From Eubacterium sp. (lineage in GTDB: Bacteria > Bacillota > Clostridia > Oscillospirales > Acutalibacteraceae): DNA of 64,000 bases. Positions 8,788 to 18,142 of the stretch are shown here, in pieces. The stretch covers positions 1 through 64,000 of the forward strand of contig JAFSTE010000006.1 in the NCBI GenBank assembly GCA_017450645.1. The letters run 5' to 3'. A program made the translations under genes and the position numbers. Each line of letters begins with the position of its first letter. The stretch's first letter is position 1. The notes beneath the pieces were generated by a model. That model made no database searches and was not told the DNA's origin. It saw only the letters and a program-made list of their open reading frames with translations.

Positions 8788-11700
8788 ATGAAAAAGTACA
8801 AAGCTGTTTTGTCAATATGTCTTGCGCTGGTCATAGCCGTATCGGGTATGGCTGTATTAACTGCGCTTGCTAACACAAATCTTTTGGCGCAGTACACCTT
8901 TGAAAACGGTATGCCCTCTGAGTTTACGCCCAAATCGTACGACGGCAACGCCAAGAAGCCAAAGGTCGTTTTTGACGAGGAGAGAGGTCAGGTTCTGCGT
9001 CAGTATTTCGGCGCGGGTACAGGCTCGGGTAACGGCGACCCCGCGGGCGAAAGCTATGTTGAAATAGCCGAAAATCCTTACGCCGATGTAAATATCCAAA
9101 GCGGCGTTACCTTTATGCTGTGGACAAAAACTGCCGAGGACGCACCCTGGGACTACAACGACACAATACTTTCATTTAATAACGCTACAACGAGATTTGC
9201 GCTGAATAACTGCCCTTACCTTAACTACAATGTTAACGGCGCTGACAAAAGCGCGGATATTTCCACCTCTGTTCAGCAGAGCGTTAAGGGGCAGTGGAAG
9301 CATTATGCCTTTACCGTAACGCAAAACGAAATAAAGATTTTTGTTGACGGTCAGGAGGTAAGCTCAAATACTACGGGCAATCTCGGCGGCAATTACAGCG
9401 AAGTCCTTAGCTTTATAAGTAGTGCAAACACCGAGCTTAACTTAGGTCTCGGCGGCTACTTCGGCTCGCAGGACTGCTTTATGGACGACATACGCTTTTA
9501 CAGCGGCGTTATGTCAGACGAGGATATCTTCGAGATATACGAGGACACCGTCGACTATGTAACAAAAAACACTAAGTCCGTCAGCCACGCGGGTATTCAC
9601 GACCCGTCAATAATCGCCTGCTACACTCTTGAGGACGGCACTCAGGTCGGCGCGAACGACCCGAGGGCTGCTCAGGCGGTTTCGACAAGGTGGTGGGCGT
9701 TCGGCTCGCATATGGGCGTTATATATTCCGACGACCTGATTAACTGGCACAATTACGCGAGCGGCTTTGACGAGAACAACCCCGTTATCAACTACACCGA
9801 CGAGAGCGGTCACAAGGTTAAGTTTACCGATATGCTCACCTACGACCTCGGTTATCACGGCGACATTACGGGTATGTGGGCAGGCTGTGCAATCTGGCTT
9901 CCCGAAATAAACAAGTGGGCGCTTTACGGCTCGTGCACCTCGGTGCTTGACCCGTGGGGCTATAACTCGGTACTGTGGGTTATGTATTCGGATAAGATTG
10001 AGGGACCGTACAAGGACCCGCACCCGATGGTATATACCAACCCGTCGTTTAATGTATCTAATTCTCAAAGCTATATCGCCTCTGTATGTCCGCAGGGCGC
10101 AAGCTATACGGACAAAAGCTGGTGGAGCAACACTATAAGAACCACCCACACCGTTGACCCAACGACCTTCTACGACAAAGAGGGCGATTTGTGGATGATT
10201 TACGGCTCGTACAACAGCTTGTTTATACTTCCGATGGACGAAAGCACGGGCCTTCCCGACTACGAGGAGTCATATCAGCGCGAGGTCGCTGCTACCAATG
10301 CGGGCAAAAACGATTACGCTAATAACGACTGGAAGTGCGACTGGTACTGGGGCACAAGAATTAATTACACCAACTACGCCACCGACTTTACGGGCGAGGG
10401 TACATTTATCTACTACGACAGTACAACCGATTATTATTACCTTTACATAACCTACGGCGGCTTTGCGGCGCTCGGCGGTTACAACCTGCGCGTGCTGCGT
10501 TCAAGAACACCCGAGGGCCCGTATGTTGACGCCAAGGGTCAGGATTTATTAACCTATCTCGACAGCGACTCAACGCCTGTAAACGCGGGCGTAAAGCTGA
10601 CGGGTAACTATAAATGGGACTGTAATTCGGTAGGCTATATGTCGCCCGGTCACGACTCAGTACTGTGCGAAACAGTTGACGGAGTAGAAAAGATATTCCA
10701 GATGTACCACGTGCGCTTTGACAACAAGTCCGAGGGCTTCTTCGACCAGCTGCACCAGATGGCGCGCACAAAGGACGACTGGACGATTATGCTGCCGTAC
10801 GAATACTACGGCGAAACTATCGAGTACGACCGAGAGTACACGCCGGGCGAAATTGCGGGCGCATACGAATTTATAGACCTTAAAACAACCACATATCATA
10901 TTAAGGACGAGAGCGACTACGACTCGGGAACGGATATAGTTTTGCCGACGCAGCACATAGTGCTGACAGAGGACGGCAAAATCTACGGCGTTGCCGACTA
11001 CAAGGGCGGCACAAAAACCGATTTTGAAAACGCCCACAAGCTTGAAAAAACGGGCATTATCGGCACATGGAGTGAGGATGACGGCTCGTGCTACGCCGAC
11101 TTTACGATTGACGGCAACAGCTACACCGGTCTTTTCACCTATCAGTACGACGAGTCAAAAATGCGAAACAAAACTCTCGTTTTTGCCGCAACGGGCGACA
11201 ACCGCACGATATGGGGCAGCAAGGTTCTCGCAGGCTCGTTTACAAACAAGACCGAAACCCTGCCCTCGCTCGAAAAGCAGGTTACTGTTGACGGCGGCGA
11301 GGTCAGCGACAGCTCAATCACGCTCTACGGCGACACCTGCGTCGTTAATGATAAGGAACGCGGCAGCGCACTGTTTATCCCCGAAAATGATGCGGGCTAT
11401 GCAACGATAGACAACCCCTATTATCAAAAAGAGCTTGGCGGGGCTACAATCACCTTCTGGGCTAAGATTACCGAGCAGGCTGACTTTGACAGGGCGAATG
11501 TGTTTATGTCGTTTATAAACAACTCGTCCGACTGGCAGTATTTTACGGTTAACACCGCACCGCAGGCGCATATTTTCTACAACGAATTTGCGGACTTTTA
11601 CTGCGACAACGTGCCGTCACAAAGCTTCGATAAGTGGCACTACTATGCGCTTACGGTAGACGGCGGGGACAAGGTTGCATTTTACATAGACGGCGTTAAA

Positions 11701-13653
11701 ATCGGATACGCCGTTAATCACTCCGACAATTACGACGCGTCGGCGGGCAGCATTTTAAAACAGATTAGCGAAACCCAAAAGGTATATCTCGGCAAAACGC
11801 TGCAGCCCTCGGGCGCCGAGTGGTCATGGTCGGGGCAGGAATGCTGCTTTGACAATATCTGTTTTTACAGCAGTATTTTAACCTCAAATCAGCTGCTCGA
11901 CAGGCTTATTGACACTAACTGCACCCCCGCAACAACCGCGCCCGAAAGCATCAGCGAGGTCGGCATAGACCCGATTGTTTACACCCACGGTACGGGAAGC
12001 AATTCGGATTATATGTATACGGGCAACATCATATCGAGCGTTAAGGGCGAGTACTACAAAAAGTGCTACCTTTACATACCCGATGATTTTGAACTCGTTT
12101 CGTACTCCTGCGACAACGGAAAAATCACCCTCGGCGAAAACTCGAAGGGCTACTTCCTAAAAGGCACCGTTAACCGCACGAACAGCGATATGGCGCTGAC
12201 GCTTTATCTTAAACGCGGCAGCGAGATTTACAGAAAAACCGTTTACACCTTTGTTAAAAACACACCGCTTGACGCTCATGTAGCCGAGTGGAACTGTATT
12301 AACTCTTCGAGCAAAAAGCGCTCGCTTTGCCATATTTCAAGGCTTGTCGGCTCGACGGGTAGCGGCGGCAGCGGCGATTTTGCATATCTTGATAATATTT
12401 TTGATTTTAACGCGACGGGTAACAGCGCCGACGGTATGGGCTTCACGAACGAGCTCGGCAGATACGCGGGCGCCTACGCCTACAGCTACTCCTCTGTCGG
12501 AATAACAAATCAGAGCATCAGAAACGAAACCATACCGAAGGCTGTATACAATATAGATAAATCCCAGCCTAATAACGAATATTGGGACGGCAGTCAGTAT
12601 AAATTTACCTGGAGGTTTACCACCGTTAACGGCAACTCCTCGGCGATTAATTCAACGGGCAGAAATGTTTACGGCGAGTCTTCTAATTCCGCAGTATGGC
12701 TCGACACCTCGGCAGGTGCATATGACGACAGCCCGAACTACGGCGGCAACACGCGCGACTACTATGTTTACGGTAACGCAGGCGTTACAAATAATACAAT
12801 TACCGTTTCTATGACTCAGGGCTCGTCGCCTAAGGCGAGCGTTAACCACAGAATCAGCCTTACCGTAAATCTTTACGACAAGAGCCTTGTACGAAACGCG
12901 CTTAAAGAATACGAAAAGCTCTACGAGGGCGCGTATTCGAGCGACAGCTGGGCTGAGTTTGAAACGGCTAAGCGCAACGCGTGGCGCTACCTTAACGACG
13001 GCGACATAACCGACGACAGCGCCTCTACTCAGCAGTATTATATTAACGCGCTCGACGCTGCGGCAGCGGCGCTGGAGGTTATCGACTACACGCAGCTTGA
13101 AATACTTATTTCAAACGCTAAGTCGCTTAACGCCGACAACTACACCGACAAATCCCTTTCTAAGCTTATAGACAAAGCTGACGAGTACGCGGATATACTC
13201 GGTGCGGCTTCATCTCAGGCGCAGGTTGACCGTGCTTGCAGTAAACTGAGCGACTTATTCGGCGACCTTGTAAATGCCTACAAGCTGAGCGGTTATATTA
13301 CCGACTCGCTGTTAAGACCCGTTTCGGGCGCAAGCATAAGCGGCGACGGTATTAATACCGTTTCTTACGAAAACGGCTATTACGAGGTTAAGCTCGAAAG
13401 CGGCGAATACGACCTCGGCGTGTCAAGCGCTGCTTCCGTCGACAGAAGCTTTAGCGTTAATGTTACCTCCTCGGCTCTTCCGGGAAGCGATATTACAATA
13501 ATCAACTGCGATATAAATCAGGACGGCAAGGTTAACGGACGAGATTTGGCGCACGCTAAGACCTCGTCAAATAACAGAGCTTTAGCCGAGATTAATCACA
13601 CTATTTCGGACAAAGGCACAAATCTTGAGTATGCAGAATTAATTTTTGAGTAG
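8788..13653 (+). CDS. Secreted GH43 arabinanase-like enzyme with LamG, FIVAR and dockerin-like parts
   Basis: 1621 residues with a signal peptide (about 1-29). Domains in order: LamG/concanavalin-like (about 30-255); GH43 five-bladed propeller (about 267-680) with the basic Asp in IHDPSI (D272), GEGTFIYY and SPGHDSV, closest in pattern to endo-1,5-alpha-L-arabinanases; a beta domain (about 690-830); a second LamG (about 830-1047); a region of unknown type; two FIVAR-like three-helix repeats (about 1367-1495); a carboxypeptidase-regulatory-like beta domain (about 1497-1570); then one dockerin-like Ca-binding loop (CDINQDGKVNGRDLAHAK, from 1574). A true type I dockerin has two such loops; the second is degenerate or absent. 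Expected role: extracellular cleavage of arabinan or a related pectin side chain. Confidence 0.85.
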   Translation: MKKYKAVLSICLALVIAVSGMAVLTALANTNLLAQYTFENGMPSEFTPKSYDGNAKKPKVVFDEERGQVLRQYFGAGTGSGNGDPAGESYVEIAENPYADVNIQSGVTFMLWTKTAEDAPWDYNDTILSFNNATTRFALNNCPYLNYNVNGADKSADISTSVQQSVKGQWKHYAFTVTQNEIKIFVDGQEVSSNTTGNLGGNYSEVLSFISSANTELNLGLGGYFGSQDCFMDDIRFYSGVMSDEDIFEIYEDTVDYVTKNTKSVSHAGIHDPSIIACYTLEDGTQVGANDPRAAQAVSTRWWAFGSHMGVIYSDDLINWHNYASGFDENNPVINYTDESGHKVKFTDMLTYDLGYHGDITGMWAGCAIWLPEINKWALYGSCTSVLDPWGYNSVLWVMYSDKIEGPYKDPHPMVYTNPSFNVSNSQSYIASVCPQGASYTDKSWWSNTIRTTHTVDPTTFYDKEGDLWMIYGSYNSLFILPMDESTGLPDYEESYQREVAATNAGKNDYANNDWKCDWYWGTRINYTNYATDFTGEGTFIYYDSTTDYYYLYITYGGFAALGGYNLRVLRSRTPEGPYVDAKGQDLLTYLDSDSTPVNAGVKLTGNYKWDCNSVGYMSPGHDSVLCETVDGVEKIFQMYHVRFDNKSEGFFDQLHQMARTKDDWTIMLPYEYYGETIEYDREYTPGEIAGAYEFIDLKTTTYHIKDESDYDSGTDIVLPTQHIVLTEDGKIYGVADYKGGTKTDFENAHKLEKTGIIGTWSEDDGSCYADFTIDGNSYTGLFTYQYDESKMRNKTLVFAATGDNRTIWGSKVLAGSFTNKTETLPSLEKQVTVDGGEVSDSSITLYGDTCVVNDKERGSALFIPENDAGYATIDNPYYQKELGGATITFWAKITEQADFDRANVFMSFINNSSDWQYFTVNTAPQAHIFYNEFADFYCDNVPSQSFDKWHYYALTVDGGDKVAFYIDGVKIGYAVNHSDNYDASAGSILKQISETQKVYLGKTLQPSGAEWSWSGQECCFDNICFYSSILTSNQLLDRLIDTNCTPATTAPESISEVGIDPIVYTHGTGSNSDYMYTGNIISSVKGEYYKKCYLYIPDDFELVSYSCDNGKITLGENSKGYFLKGTVNRTNSDMALTLYLKRGSEIYRKTVYTFVKNTPLDAHVAEWNCINSSSKKRSLCHISRLVGSTGSGGSGDFAYLDNIFDFNATGNSADGMGFTNELGRYAGAYAYSYSSVGITNQSIRNETIPKAVYNIDKSQPNNEYWDGSQYKFTWRFTTVNGNSSAINSTGRNVYGESSNSAVWLDTSAGAYDDSPNYGGNTRDYYVYGNAGVTNNTITVSMTQGSSPKASVNHRISLTVNLYDKSLVRNALKEYEKLYEGAYSSDSWAEFETAKRNAWRYLNDGDITDDSASTQQYYINALDAAAAALEVIDYTQLEILISNAKSLNADNYTDKSLSKLIDKADEYADILGAASSQAQVDRACSKLSDLFGDLVNAYKLSGYITDSLLRPVSGASISGDGINTVSYENGYYEVKLESGEYDLGVSSAASVDRSFSVNVTSSALPGSDITIINCDINQDGKVNGRDLAHAKTSSNNRALAEINHTISDKGTNLEYAELIFE

Positions 13654-13670
13654 CATTTTGTTTGCACATA

Positions 13671-13679
13671 TGCTATAAT
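13671..13679 (+). promoter_or_regulatory. Extended -10 promoter for the HAD phosphatase
   Basis: TGCTATAAT at 13671-13679 is a perfect extended -10. The -35 position (near TAGCAT) is poor. The ATG is 30 bp downstream with a GAGG ribosome site. Confidence 0.55.
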
Positions 13680-13708
13680 GCAAAAAAATAATTTCAAAGA
13701 GGTATATT

Positions 13709-14818
13709 ATGGAAAAATCAAAAACAAACTCAACCCCATGGAAAACCCTGTCTATTATTCTTGCAATCGCTTTAATCGCGGTTAGCTTGTGCTGTATCGT
13801 CACCCAAAAAGACGAAAAAGCGCCTGAGCTTAACGCAAAGCCGGCGGTCAGCCAGAGCGCGCTGTCATTATGGAACGACGACGCTGCGGCAAAAACAGAG
13901 CTTACGGAATACGTAAAAACGGTTACGACAGAAGGCTCCGAGGACTTCATTCCCGTAGAGGACAGAATCGCAGTATTCGACCTTGACGGTACTCTCGCTT
14001 GCGAAACCGACCCCTGCTATTTTGACCACTGCATTTACTATTACCGCGTTATGGAAGACCCCGAGTATAAAGACAAGGCAAGCAAGTTCGAAAAAGAAGT
14101 TGCTGCCGAGGTTAAGCAGTTTATGGATACGGGCGAGTCGAGCGATGATTTAATGATTAAGCACGGCAAGGGCGTTGCCTCTGCATTTAAGGGCTTAACC
14201 CCTGAGGAATTCGTTAAATACTGCGCCGATTTTGCAAAAACTCCGTCACCGGGATATAACGGTTTGACCCGCGGCGAAGCATTTTATAAGCCTATGCTCG
14301 AGGTTATAGATTTACTTAAAGAAAACGACTTTACCGTATATGTTGTAAGCGGCACCGACAGATTTATCGTAAGAGGTCTTGTAGAAGCGTCGCCGCTCGA
14401 TTTACCCGACAGACAGATTATCGGCTCCGACGAATCCCTTGTTGCAAGCGACCAGGGCAGCACGGACGGTCTTGATTATCAGTTTGACGACGACGATAAG
14501 CTCATAACCGGCGGTGAATTCATTATTAAAAACCTTGATATGAATAAGGTAACCGTAATCCAGCAGGAAATCGGCAAGCAGCCCGTACTTGCGTTCGGCA
14601 ACAGCGGCAGCGACTCAAGTATGGCTGAGTACACCATTAACCATAATAAGTATCCTGCAAAGGCATTTATGCTTTGCTGCGACGATACCGAGCGCGAAAA
14701 CGGAAATCCGGAAAAAGCAGAAAAAATGAAAAACAGCTGTAAAGAAAACGGCTGGACCGCAATATCAATGAAAAACGACTGGAAAACAATTTACGGCGAC
14801 AAGGTTACAAGAAAATAA
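13709..14818 (+). CDS. Membrane-anchored HAD-family phosphatase
   Basis: 369 residues. One N-terminal transmembrane segment (about 13-33) suggests anchoring with the catalytic part outside. HAD motifs: I FDLDGTLA (nucleophile Asp, about residue 90), II VVSGTD, IV FGNSGSDSSM. The pattern is phosphoserine-phosphatase-like. Substrate unknown; scavenging of phosphate esters at the surface is plausible. Monocistronic between its own promoter and a shared bidirectional terminator. Confidence 0.8.
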   Translation: MEKSKTNSTPWKTLSIILAIALIAVSLCCIVTQKDEKAPELNAKPAVSQSALSLWNDDAAAKTELTEYVKTVTTEGSEDFIPVEDRIAVFDLDGTLACETDPCYFDHCIYYYRVMEDPEYKDKASKFEKEVAAEVKQFMDTGESSDDLMIKHGKGVASAFKGLTPEEFVKYCADFAKTPSPGYNGLTRGEAFYKPMLEVIDLLKENDFTVYVVSGTDRFIVRGLVEASPLDLPDRQIIGSDESLVASDQGSTDGLDYQFDDDDKLITGGEFIIKNLDMNKVTVIQQEIGKQPVLAFGNSGSDSSMAEYTINHNKYPAKAFMLCCDDTERENGNPEKAEKMKNSCKENGWTAISMKNDWKTIYGDKVTRK

Positions 14819-14827
14819 AAAAACAAC

Positions 14828-14859
14828 CCCTCTTGGTGCAATACCAAGAGGGATTTTTT
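14828..14859 (+). terminator. Bidirectional terminator between HAD gene and radC
   Basis: CCCTCTTGGT, loop GCAAT, ACCAAGAGGG, then ATTTTTT. The left flank is A-rich, so it can also end the convergent radC transcript. Confidence 0.85.
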
Positions 14860-15556
14860 AGTCGTCGAAATACATAGAATACTCGCTCTCGAGCTTCATC
14901 GAAAGCGCCGAATTATCCTTACCTACGATTATGTGGTCCAGAAACGGCACGCCGAGCTGTCTTAAAAAGAGCGTAAGGTTTTGAGTTGCGGCAACATCCG
15001 CCGCTGACGGCGTTGCGTCGCCGCCGGGATGATTGTGAGCTATCAGCACTTTTACAGCGTTGTCCCTTAGTGCAATTTCCGCAATCTCTTTTTTAGAAAT
15101 ACTCGCCTTGTCAGCGCCTTCGCCTTCTAAAATATGGTGGTTTATAATTCTGTAATCGTTGCCGAGTGTTACAACCAGCACCTTTTCGGTATCGAATTTG
15201 CCGAGCATTAACGCTGCGTATTCTTTAATTTCGCTAACGCTCTCAAAGTTTCGTGCGTTTTTCGCCTTGTTCTGGTCGAGCCTTACACCGACATCATTAA
15301 ACAGCTTAATCAGTATGGCGGTATGCGTGCTTACGCCGTCAACCTTTTCAAGCTCGCTGATGTCTGCGCAAAACACATTTTCAAGGCTGCCGAAACGGTT
15401 TATAAGGTCATAAGCTATCTGCTTTACATCCCGTTGCGGTATAGCATAAAACAGCACGAGCTCGAGTACATTGTGGTCGGGCATAGCGTCAAGTCCGCTT
15501 TTAAGATATAAACTTTTAACCCTTTGCCTATGGCCCTGTCGTCCGAGTTTGTCCAT
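14858..15556 (-). CDS. radC: RadC-family JAB/MPN protein
   Basis: 232 residues. N-terminal helix-hairpin-helix-like part (about 15-100) and a C-terminal JAMM metal site HNHPGGDATPSAAD with the upstream conserved Glu of KKEIAEIAL. The name comes from early links to DNA repair; the real substrate of the family is not settled. Normal length. The next minus-strand gene upstream is the DUF4250 gene, 14 bp away, so the two are probably co-transcribed. Confidence 0.9.
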   Translation of the reverse strand: MDKLGRQGHRQRVKSLYLKSGLDAMPDHNVLELVLFYAIPQRDVKQIAYDLINRFGSLENVFCADISELEKVDGVSTHTAILIKLFNDVGVRLDQNKAKNARNFESVSEIKEYAALMLGKFDTEKVLVVTLGNDYRIINHHILEGEGADKASISKKEIAEIALRDNAVKVLIAHNHPGGDATPSAADVAATQNLTLFLRQLGVPFLDHIIVGKDNSALSMKLESEYSMYFDD

Positions 15557-15570
15557 TGATTCTCCAAAAA

Positions 15571-15750
15571 TTATATAAACTGATTGCTATCTCTGTTGTA
15601 TTCAAATCCCGCGTCCGCCAGCGCGGATACAATACTTTCCCTGTCTTCGCCGAGGTCGTCACAAAGCGCCTCGAGCGACGGATAACCATCGCGCAACTTA
15701 GTATTAATCACGCTTAAAAGTATAAACGGGTCCCTGGGTAAACAACTCAT
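15571..15750 (-). CDS. DUF4250 small protein
   Basis: 59 residues from the ATG at 15750, which has a GGAG ribosome site 8 bp upstream; a longer frame to 15819 lacks one and adds a hydrophobic stretch unlike the family. The pattern LPRDPFILLSVINTKLRDGY, LCDDLG and YNRDSNQF matches DUF4250, a short conserved family of Firmicutes and Bacteroidetes with a probable HTH-like fold. Function unknown. In the same direction as radC. Confidence 0.75.
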   Translation of the reverse strand: MSCLPRDPFILLSVINTKLRDGYPSLEALCDDLGEDRESIVSALADAGFEYNRDSNQFI

Positions 15751-15851
15751 AGCAATCTCCAAAATAATACAATAGTTTAACAAAAAGATTATATCATATG
15801 TCGCAATTTTTGTAAACATATTAAATACGCGTCAAAATATGCCTTCTTGTG

Positions 15852-15880
15852 TTGACTGTAATAATCGCATTTGGTATAAT
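15852..15880 (+). promoter_or_regulatory. Promoter for the second GMP synthase
   Basis: TTGACT (15852-15857), 17-bp spacer, TATAAT (15875-15880). This near-consensus promoter supports translation from the ATG at 15911, since an upstream in-frame ATG at 15839 would precede the promoter. Confidence 0.85.
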
Positions 15881-15910
15881 ATCCCTATCAATTATTTGGG
15901 AGGTACAGCT

Positions 15911-16894
15911 ATGGATACTAACAAAAGACCTGATACTATGCAAAGAATTACAACCCCCGAGCTTGCAAACGCTTTTATCGACGAGCAGATTACAGCACTT
16001 CGCGCGCAAATCGGCGACAAGAAGGTGCTTCTCGCGCTCTCGGGCGGCGTTGACTCATCGGTTGTTGCAGCACTTTTAATTAAAGCAATCGGTCAGAACC
16101 TTGTTTGCGTACATGTTAACCACGGACTTCTCCGTAAGGGCGAACCCGAGCAGGTTATCGAGGTTTTCAGAAACCAGATGAACGCTAACCTGATTTATGT
16201 TGACGCGGTTGACCGTTTTCTTGATAAGCTCGCAGGCGTTGCCGAGCCTGAGAAAAAGAGAAAGATTATCGGCGCTGAGTTTATCAGAGTATTTGAAGAA
16301 GAGGCAAGAAAGCTCGACAATATCGAGTTCCTCGCGCAGGGTACGATTTATCCCGATATTCTCGAGAGTGAAGACGGTGTTAAGGCTCACCACAATGTCG
16401 GCGGACTTCCGGAAGATTTACAGTTCGAGCTCGTTGAGCCTGTAAAGCTTCTGTTTAAGGACGAGGTAAGAGTTGTCGGCAAGGCGCTCGGACTGCCCGA
16501 TAATATGGTATTCCGTCAGCCGTTCCCCGGTCCGGGTCTCGGCGTAAGATGTCTCGGCGCAATCACCCGCGACAGACTCGAGTGCGTAAGAGAGAGCGAC
16601 GCAATACTTAGAGAAGAGTTTGCCAAAAACGGTCTTGAGGGCAAGGTATGGCAGTACTTCACGGCTATTCCGGACATCAAGTCGGTAGGCGTTAAGGACG
16701 GAGCAAGGTACGAGGGCTACCCCGTAATCATCCGCGCAATCAACACCAAGGACGCTATGACCGCAACGGTAGAGAATGTACCGTTCGACCTCCTGCAGCA
16801 CATCACGAGCCGCATCACAACCGAGGTTGACGGCGTAAACCGCGTCCTCTTCGACCTCACCCCCAAACCATCCGGTACCATCGAGTGGGAATAA
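15911..16894 (+). CDS. Stand-alone GMP synthase ATPase subunit (no glutaminase domain)
   Basis: 327 residues. Homologous to the PP-loop and dimerisation domains of GuaA: LALSGGVDSSVVAALL, NHGLLRK, FLAQGTIYPDILES, FRQPFPGPGLGVR and the C-terminal SGTIEWE. The whole N-terminal glutaminase domain is missing, as in archaeal GuaAb. The start has a GGGAGG ribosome site, so the truncation is not a gene-calling artefact. It could use free ammonia, or borrow a glutaminase partner, or act on another nucleotide. A complete guaA is at 3476-5002, so this is a paralogue. Own promoter and strong terminator; monocistronic. Confidence 0.88.
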   Translation: MDTNKRPDTMQRITTPELANAFIDEQITALRAQIGDKKVLLALSGGVDSSVVAALLIKAIGQNLVCVHVNHGLLRKGEPEQVIEVFRNQMNANLIYVDAVDRFLDKLAGVAEPEKKRKIIGAEFIRVFEEEARKLDNIEFLAQGTIYPDILESEDGVKAHHNVGGLPEDLQFELVEPVKLLFKDEVRVVGKALGLPDNMVFRQPFPGPGLGVRCLGAITRDRLECVRESDAILREEFAKNGLEGKVWQYFTAIPDIKSVGVKDGARYEGYPVIIRAINTKDAMTATVENVPFDLLQHITSRITTEVDGVNRVLFDLTPKPSGTIEWE

Positions 16895-16903
16895 TTACTG
16901 TTT

Positions 16904-16946
16904 CCCCGAAAAGCGCAGAATTTGCGCTTTTCGGGGTTGTTTTTTA
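16904..16946 (+). terminator. Terminator after the second GMP synthase gene
   Basis: CCCCGAAAAGCGC, loop AGAATTT, GCGCTTTTCGGGG, then TTGTTTTTT. Confidence 0.92.
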
Positions 16947-16959
16947 TTTTTAGTTAGTG

Positions 16960-16988
16960 TTGATAATACAATCATTTTTTGATATAAT
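16960..16988 (+). promoter_or_regulatory. Promoter for the GH3/PIG-L operon
   Basis: TTGATA (16960-16965), 17-bp spacer, TATAAT (16983-16988), 31 bp before the ATG at 17020. Confidence 0.8.
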
Positions 16989-17019
16989 GCTTATGTTATT
17001 AATGCGAAAGGACAGTGTT

Positions 17020-18141
17020 ATGAAAAAATCGGTTTTATCGTTAGTCAGCATTATACTTGCGTTGGTGCTGGTGCTTACTGCAAACCTTGGTATTGCGGCT
17101 ACCGCGTACGCTAACGAGCAGGAGGAAAAAGAACTTGACGCGCGGGTTGAGGAGATACTCGAATCTATGACGCTTAATCAAAAAATAGCGCAGATGATTT
17201 TACTCTATGTTCCCGAAAAGCCCTATGCGACCCAAAAAACGCGCCAGTACGGCGGGTATGTGCTGTTTGCTAACTCGTTCGAGCACAGCACAAAAAAGGA
17301 ACTTAAAGACAAAATAAAACTCTGGCAAAAGGCGTCTAAGGTTAAAATGCTTATCTCCGTCGACGAGGAGGGCGGCACTGTTGTAAGAGCTTCTAAATAC
17401 AAGCAATTCCGCAAATATCCGTATATGTCGCCGCGCAGGGTTTACCAGAAAGGCGGATGGAAAAAGATTAAAAGCGACGCCAAAAGCAAGTCTAAATTTT
17501 TACTGTCGCTCAACATTAACACTAACCTTGCACCCGTTGCGGATGTGGCGTACAAGCGCAGTGATTTTATCTTTAGCCGTTCCTTCTGCACGAAGTACAA
17601 GGGCGTAAACAAGTTTATCCGCCTTACCGTTAAGGAGATGAACAAGCAAAACTGCGTCAGCACCCTAAAGCACTTCCCCGGCTACGGTAACAACAAGGAC
17701 ACTCACACCGGCGTTGCTATAGATTACAGAAGCAAAAAGACGCTCGAAAACAGGGATTTAAAGCCGTTTAAAGAGGGCATTAAAGCGGGCGCGCCTATGA
17801 TTATGGTAAGCCACAATATCGTAAGATGCTTCGACAAAAAGCACCCTGCTTCGATGTCCTACAAGGTACATAAGTATCTGCGCGAGGATATGAATTTTGA
17901 CGGCGTCATTGTTACCGACGGGCTCGGTATGAAGGGCGTTATCAACAAGTACGGCAGCTATAGCGAGGTTGCGGTACGCGCGGTTAAAAGCGGTAACGAT
18001 ATGCTATGTACTCCTCACGGAAAGCGCAGCATTAACGCTATAAAAAAGGCTGTTAAAAACGGCGAAATTAAAGAGTCACGCATCGATAAAAGCGTAAGAA
18101 GAATACTGAAAATGAAACTTAAATACGGAATAACAGAATAA
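17020..18141 (+). CDS. Secreted GH3 beta-N-acetylhexosaminidase (NagZ-like)
   Basis: 373 residues from the ATG with an AAAGGA ribosome site; a longer frame from 16957 would start at the promoter. Signal peptide about 1-31 ending near ATAYA. GH3 marks: SVDEEGGTVVR; KHFPGYGNNKDTHTG, the His/Asp acid-base loop of NagZ-type enzymes; and VTDGLGMKGV with the nucleophile Asp. The expected reaction is release of terminal GlcNAc from muropeptides or other glycans outside the membrane. The mature protein is very Lys-rich and basic. One base separates it from the PIG-L gene, so both products probably act on the same glycan. Confidence 0.87.
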   Translation: MKKSVLSLVSIILALVLVLTANLGIAATAYANEQEEKELDARVEEILESMTLNQKIAQMILLYVPEKPYATQKTRQYGGYVLFANSFEHSTKKELKDKIKLWQKASKVKMLISVDEEGGTVVRASKYKQFRKYPYMSPRRVYQKGGWKKIKSDAKSKSKFLLSLNINTNLAPVADVAYKRSDFIFSRSFCTKYKGVNKFIRLTVKEMNKQNCVSTLKHFPGYGNNKDTHTGVAIDYRSKKTLENRDLKPFKEGIKAGAPMIMVSHNIVRCFDKKHPASMSYKVHKYLREDMNFDGVIVTDGLGMKGVINKYGSYSEVAVRAVKSGNDMLCTPHGKRSINAIKKAVKNGEIKESRIDKSVRRILKMKLKYGITE

Positions 18142-18142
18142 T

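Noticed and set aside
8097..8954. 285-residue minus-strand frame opposite pfp
   Set aside because: Antisense shadow of the strong pfp frame, without ribosome site or known motif.
15839..15910. N-terminal extension of the second GMP synthase from an upstream ATG
   Set aside because: It would start before and read through the promoter (15852-15880); the ATG at 15911 has a strong ribosome site.
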